A stretch of 34,599 nucleotides of DNA. Origin: Proteiniphilum sp. UBA5267 (GTDB lineage: Bacteria > Bacteroidota > Bacteroidia > Bacteroidales > Dysgonomonadaceae). Shown piece by piece: positions 31,857 to 34,599 of the stretch (its first letter is position 1; every line of letters begins with the position of its first letter). The position numbers and the translations under genes are program-made. Where the stretch lies: positions 6,934 through 41,532 of the forward strand of contig DHTF01000103.1 of the NCBI GenBank assembly GCA_002411515.1, read 5' to 3'. Under the pieces are notes generated by a model. The model did not search any database, was not told where the DNA came from, and was given only the letters and a program-made list of their open reading frames with translations.

Positions 31857-34367
31857 TTACCGCATTGAATCGAGCAATTTCTCCAGGGAGTACTCGTCGG
31901 CAATAAATACATCGCGCGGTTTGCTCCCCTGTGCTGGTCCTACAATTCCGGCTGCCTCAATCTGATCCATGAGCCTGCCGGCACGGTTGTACCCAATGGA
32001 AAACTTACGCTGGATGAGCGATGTGGAGCCTTGTTGGTGTACCACGATGAGGCGTGCCGCTTCCTCGAAGAGGGGATCGCGATCGTTCAGGTCTACTGAC
32101 CCGGATGGCGTATCAGCATCAGTGGTCACCTCAGGCAGTGCGAATGCACTGTCGTAACCATGCTGCTTGCCGATGTACTGCGCGATCTCCTCCACCTCAG
32201 GAGTGTCCACAAAAGCACACTGAATGCGAATCAGGCTGCTTCCCTGAGAGAAGAGCATGTCGCCACGACCAATGAGTTGGTTGGCACCACTCATGTCGAG
32301 AATGGTGCGTGAGTCGATCTGCGAGGTCACGCGAAAAGCCATGCGTGCAGGGAAGTTGGCCTTGATGGTGCCGGTGATGATGTTGGTAGTGGGCCGTTGC
32401 GTGGCAATCACCATGTGAATACCCACGGCACGTGCTTTCTGCGCAATGCGAGCAATGGGCATCTCAATCTCCTTTCCTGCAGTCATAATCAAGTCGCCAA
32501 ACTCGTCGATCACCACCACGATGTAAGGCATGTAGCGGTGTCCCTTTTCGGGGTTCAACCGTCTTTTCACAAACTTCTCGTTATACTCTTTGATGGCACG
32601 CACATGAGCACGCATCAGTAACTCATACCGGTCGTCCATTTCCCGGGTGAGTGAATTAAGAGTTTGTGTTACTTTTGTTACATCGGTGATGATGGCTTTT
32701 TCTTCATCGGGCAGCTTGGCAAGATAATGTTTTTCAATGGTAGAGTATATGTTAAACTCCACCATCTTGGGGTCGATCAGCACCATCTTCATCTCCGACG
32801 GGTGTTTCTTATAGAGCAACGAGGTGATGATCGCATTGAGTCCCACCGACTTGCCCTGCCCGGTGGCTCCAGCTACCAGCAGGTGCGGCATCTTGGTGAG
32901 ATCGAACATAAAAACCTCGTTGGTAATGGTTTTCCCAAGGGCTACCGGTAGGTCGTAACCGCACTCTTGAAAACGCTTGGAAGAGATCACCGATTGCATG
33001 GATACGATCTGTGGGTCTTTGTTGGGAACCTCTATGCCAATGGTGCCCTTGCCGGGCATAGGGGCGATGATGCGAATGCCCAAAGCAGAGAGACTCAGTG
33101 CAATGTCATCTTCCAGGTTCCGGATCTTGGAGATGCGTACTCCCGCCTGGGGTACAATCTCGTAGAGGGTGATGGTGGGGCCTACAGTGGCTTTGATGGA
33201 GACAATTTCTATGCCATAGTTGCGCAGTGTATGGATGATCTTCTCCTTGTTTTCGTTTTGCTCATTCATGTCAACCCCTTTTTCGCCTGTGTTGTAAATC
33301 TTCAGCAGGCTCATGGAGGGAAACCTGAAGGAGGAGAGATCTTTTCGTGGATCATAATCTTCAATTACGTCGGTCTCTTCAGAAACTGGACTTTCCGGCG
33401 TTATCTTATCCGCTGGTGGTGGGCTCAACGATACCGTTTCATCATCCTTGGGTACAATTACCTCGAATGCGTTGTCCTGTACCGGTTTCCTTTGCGGCAG
33501 CGGCGACTGGGGTGTAACAAACGGCGCATTGTTGGGTGTTGTTTTTTCTTCGGCCTCTTCTTCGTCTTGCTCTTCCATCTCTTCCGAAGCAAGTGCAGCC
33601 TCTTTTTTCTCTTTTATCTTTGTGATGAACCGTTTGAACCACCCTGGTTTTTTCTCTTCCATGGGCTCCTCGGATTCTTCAGTTTCTGTTATTTCCGGAC
33701 TGAGGACCGTGAAGGATGCATCATCGTGTTTGGGGAAGGGGGGCTTGTTATTCACCAAGGTCTGTTGAATCTTGTAAATCGAGCTTTTGCGGAAAATAAC
33801 GATCGTGATCAATAAAAGCAGTAGAATAAGCAGGATCACGCCGGGCCAGCCCACACTGCTCTCCAGAATTCGTTCTATCTCTATGCCATGCGATCCACCC
33901 CATTTCACATGAGAGTGTGGAAATAGCTTGTCGAGGATGAAAGCACTGCTTACAGAACCGCCTATGAGACCAAAGGAAGTGATGAATATTGCTTTCAGGA
34001 AAGGAAAGTCGGACACTTTCATCATGCGGAGTCCGATATAAATAATAAAAATGGGTATCAGTACGGAGAAAATACCAAACCATTCGTTTACAACCGTCTC
34101 GGCGATAAAAGCTCCGCCGGCACCTGTCCAGTTCTCTACCTGTGGTGCCTGGGAGCGAATAAGCTCGAAGAACGTTTTGTTCAACACCTTACTTTGGTCT
34201 TCTGCACCGGTGAAAAAGAAGGAGACAATGGCCAGCAGCATGAAGATGCCGACAAAAGCGGTGATCACGCCCGTGATAAAATGGAGCCGTTCACTCTTTA
34301 AGGAGCTGAACCACGGGGTATTCTTTTTCCTTGTTGCGGAAGATCTCTTCCTTTTTCGTTTTGCCAT
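31857..34367 (-). CDS. ftsK: FtsK, septal DNA translocase
   Basis: FtsK pumps DNA away from the closing septum and helps resolve chromosome dimers. The 836-residue product has a basic tip (MAKRKRKRSSATRKK) and about four membrane segments in residues 30-190. Next comes an acidic and proline-rich linker (EEMEEQDEEEAEEK). The motor has Walker A GATGQGKS near residue 500 and Walker B YIVVVIDEFGDL. The C-terminal gamma winged helix (LIQRKFSIGYNRAGRLMDQI) reads KOPS-like sequences. The open frame extends to 34574, but a full promoter at 34464-34493 puts the transcript start near 34457, so the ATG at 34367 is used. A 107-base gap without a terminator leads to the LolA-like gene. Confidence 0.95.
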   Translation of the reverse strand: MAKRKRKRSSATRKKNTPWFSSLKSERLHFITGVITAFVGIFMLLAIVSFFFTGAEDQSKVLNKTFFELIRSQAPQVENWTGAGGAFIAETVVNEWFGIFSVLIPIFIIYIGLRMMKVSDFPFLKAIFITSFGLIGGSVSSAFILDKLFPHSHVKWGGSHGIEIERILESSVGWPGVILLILLLLLITIVIFRKSSIYKIQQTLVNNKPPFPKHDDASFTVLSPEITETEESEEPMEEKKPGWFKRFITKIKEKKEAALASEEMEEQDEEEAEEKTTPNNAPFVTPQSPLPQRKPVQDNAFEVIVPKDDETVSLSPPPADKITPESPVSEETDVIEDYDPRKDLSSFRFPSMSLLKIYNTGEKGVDMNEQNENKEKIIHTLRNYGIEIVSIKATVGPTITLYEIVPQAGVRISKIRNLEDDIALSLSALGIRIIAPMPGKGTIGIEVPNKDPQIVSMQSVISSKRFQECGYDLPVALGKTITNEVFMFDLTKMPHLLVAGATGQGKSVGLNAIITSLLYKKHPSEMKMVLIDPKMVEFNIYSTIEKHYLAKLPDEEKAIITDVTKVTQTLNSLTREMDDRYELLMRAHVRAIKEYNEKFVKRRLNPEKGHRYMPYIVVVIDEFGDLIMTAGKEIEMPIARIAQKARAVGIHMVIATQRPTTNIITGTIKANFPARMAFRVTSQIDSRTILDMSGANQLIGRGDMLFSQGSSLIRIQCAFVDTPEVEEIAQYIGKQHGYDSAFALPEVTTDADTPSGSVDLNDRDPLFEEAARLIVVHQQGSTSLIQRKFSIGYNRAGRLMDQIEAAGIVGPAQGSKPRDVFIADEYSLEKLLDSMR

Positions 34368-34463
34368 ATGTGAAGTTAACATCCCTTTTAAACGCGGATC
34401 GATAGCAGTATGCTGATCTCCCGGGACGACGGGAAGAAAAAATCGTCCTCGGGAATGAATGTA

Positions 34464-34493
34464 CAAATTTAAGAAAAAGAAAATTAGATCAAA
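34464..34493 (-). promoter_or_regulatory. Bacteroides-type promoter for ftsK
   Basis: On the minus strand TTTG (34490-34493) is followed by 18 bases and TAAATTTG (34464-34471), exact matches to both the -33 and -7 consensus. The leader to the ATG at 34367 would be about 90 bases. It rules out the longer ftsK frame if used. Confidence 0.65.
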
Positions 34494-34519
34494 AACAAAG
34501 CTTTGCAGAAAAATGTGAA

Positions 34520-34545
34520 AGGTCCGCGAATCACTTCGCAGACCT
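34520..34545 (-). terminator. Imperfect hairpin, possible terminator of a gene beyond the window
   Basis: AGGTC (34520-34524) plus GCGAA (34526-34530) pair with TTCGC (34535-34539) plus GACCT (34541-34545) around the loop TCAC, with one C/A mismatch. On the minus strand a T-containing stretch follows but is broken (TTTCACATTTTT), so it is at best a weak terminator for a leftward gene beyond the right edge. The rest of 34368-34599 holds no gene I can support. Confidence 0.4.
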
Positions 34546-34599
34546 CTCCTGTTAACACAATCTTCATGAAACAAACTACACTATCGAGTTGATTGCAGA

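Noticed and set aside
32967..33815. Antisense frame of 282 codons across ftsK
   Set aside because: Low-complexity, cysteine- and phenylalanine-rich translation opposite the acidic FtsK linker and motor; no independent evidence.

Overview
The window is an ordinary chromosomal segment of a Bacteroidota bacterium, almost certainly order Bacteroidales. The evidence is the division and wall (dcw) cluster in Bacteroidota order (mraZ-rsmH-ftsL-ftsI-murE-mraY-murD-ftsW-murG-murC-ftsQ-ftsA-ftsZ-yqeY, with no ddl and no murF), a glycine-lipid acyltransferase pair, -7 promoter elements of the Bacteroides type TAnnTTTG, and A-rich leaders without Shine-Dalgarno sequences. A family-level guess such as Dysgonomonadaceae would be inference only.

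Layout. Positions 1-59 hold the start of a leftward membrane-anchored protein. Positions 174-4792 run rightward: a RecD-like helicase, a coiled-coil protein with a Bacteroidota-type C-terminal module, rsmI, a coiled-coil lipoprotein, a strong terminator hairpin and a YjjG-type HAD nucleotidase. Positions 4794-8892 run leftward: arginine deiminase, flavodoxin, a 362-base gene-free stretch with 11-bp tandem repeats, then glsB and glsA (read glsA first). Positions 9084-25322 are the rightward dcw cluster, preceded by a three-unit 10-bp-period operator that fits MraZ boxes. Positions 25332-34367 run leftward: a small secreted protein, a GH3 and a GH29 glycosidase, trxB, a LolA-like carrier and ftsK.

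How the genes work together. The dcw cluster makes lipid II (MurE, MurD, MurC, MraY, MurG), polymerises and crosslinks it at the septum (FtsW, FtsI) and builds the divisome (FtsL, FtsQ, FtsA, FtsZ). MraZ and RsmH head it as regulator and rRNA methylase. FtsK at the far end clears DNA from the septum. GlsA and GlsB, divergent from mraZ, make the acylated glycine lipids of the Bacteroidota envelope. The GH29 fucosidase and GH3 glycosidase, both with signal peptides, probably trim glycans in the periplasm; no SusC/SusD pair is present.

No mobile element, CRISPR array, rRNA or tRNA gene was seen. No convincing new multi-gene system is visible. The observations most worth a second look are regulatory: the MraZ operator, intercistronic hairpins inside the dcw cluster, a terminator hairpin 12 bases before yjjG, and an 11-bp tandem repeat. 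Two uncharacterised coiled-coil proteins at 1690-2421 and 3173-4027 also stand out. All start corrections, motif positions and promoter calls were made by eye.
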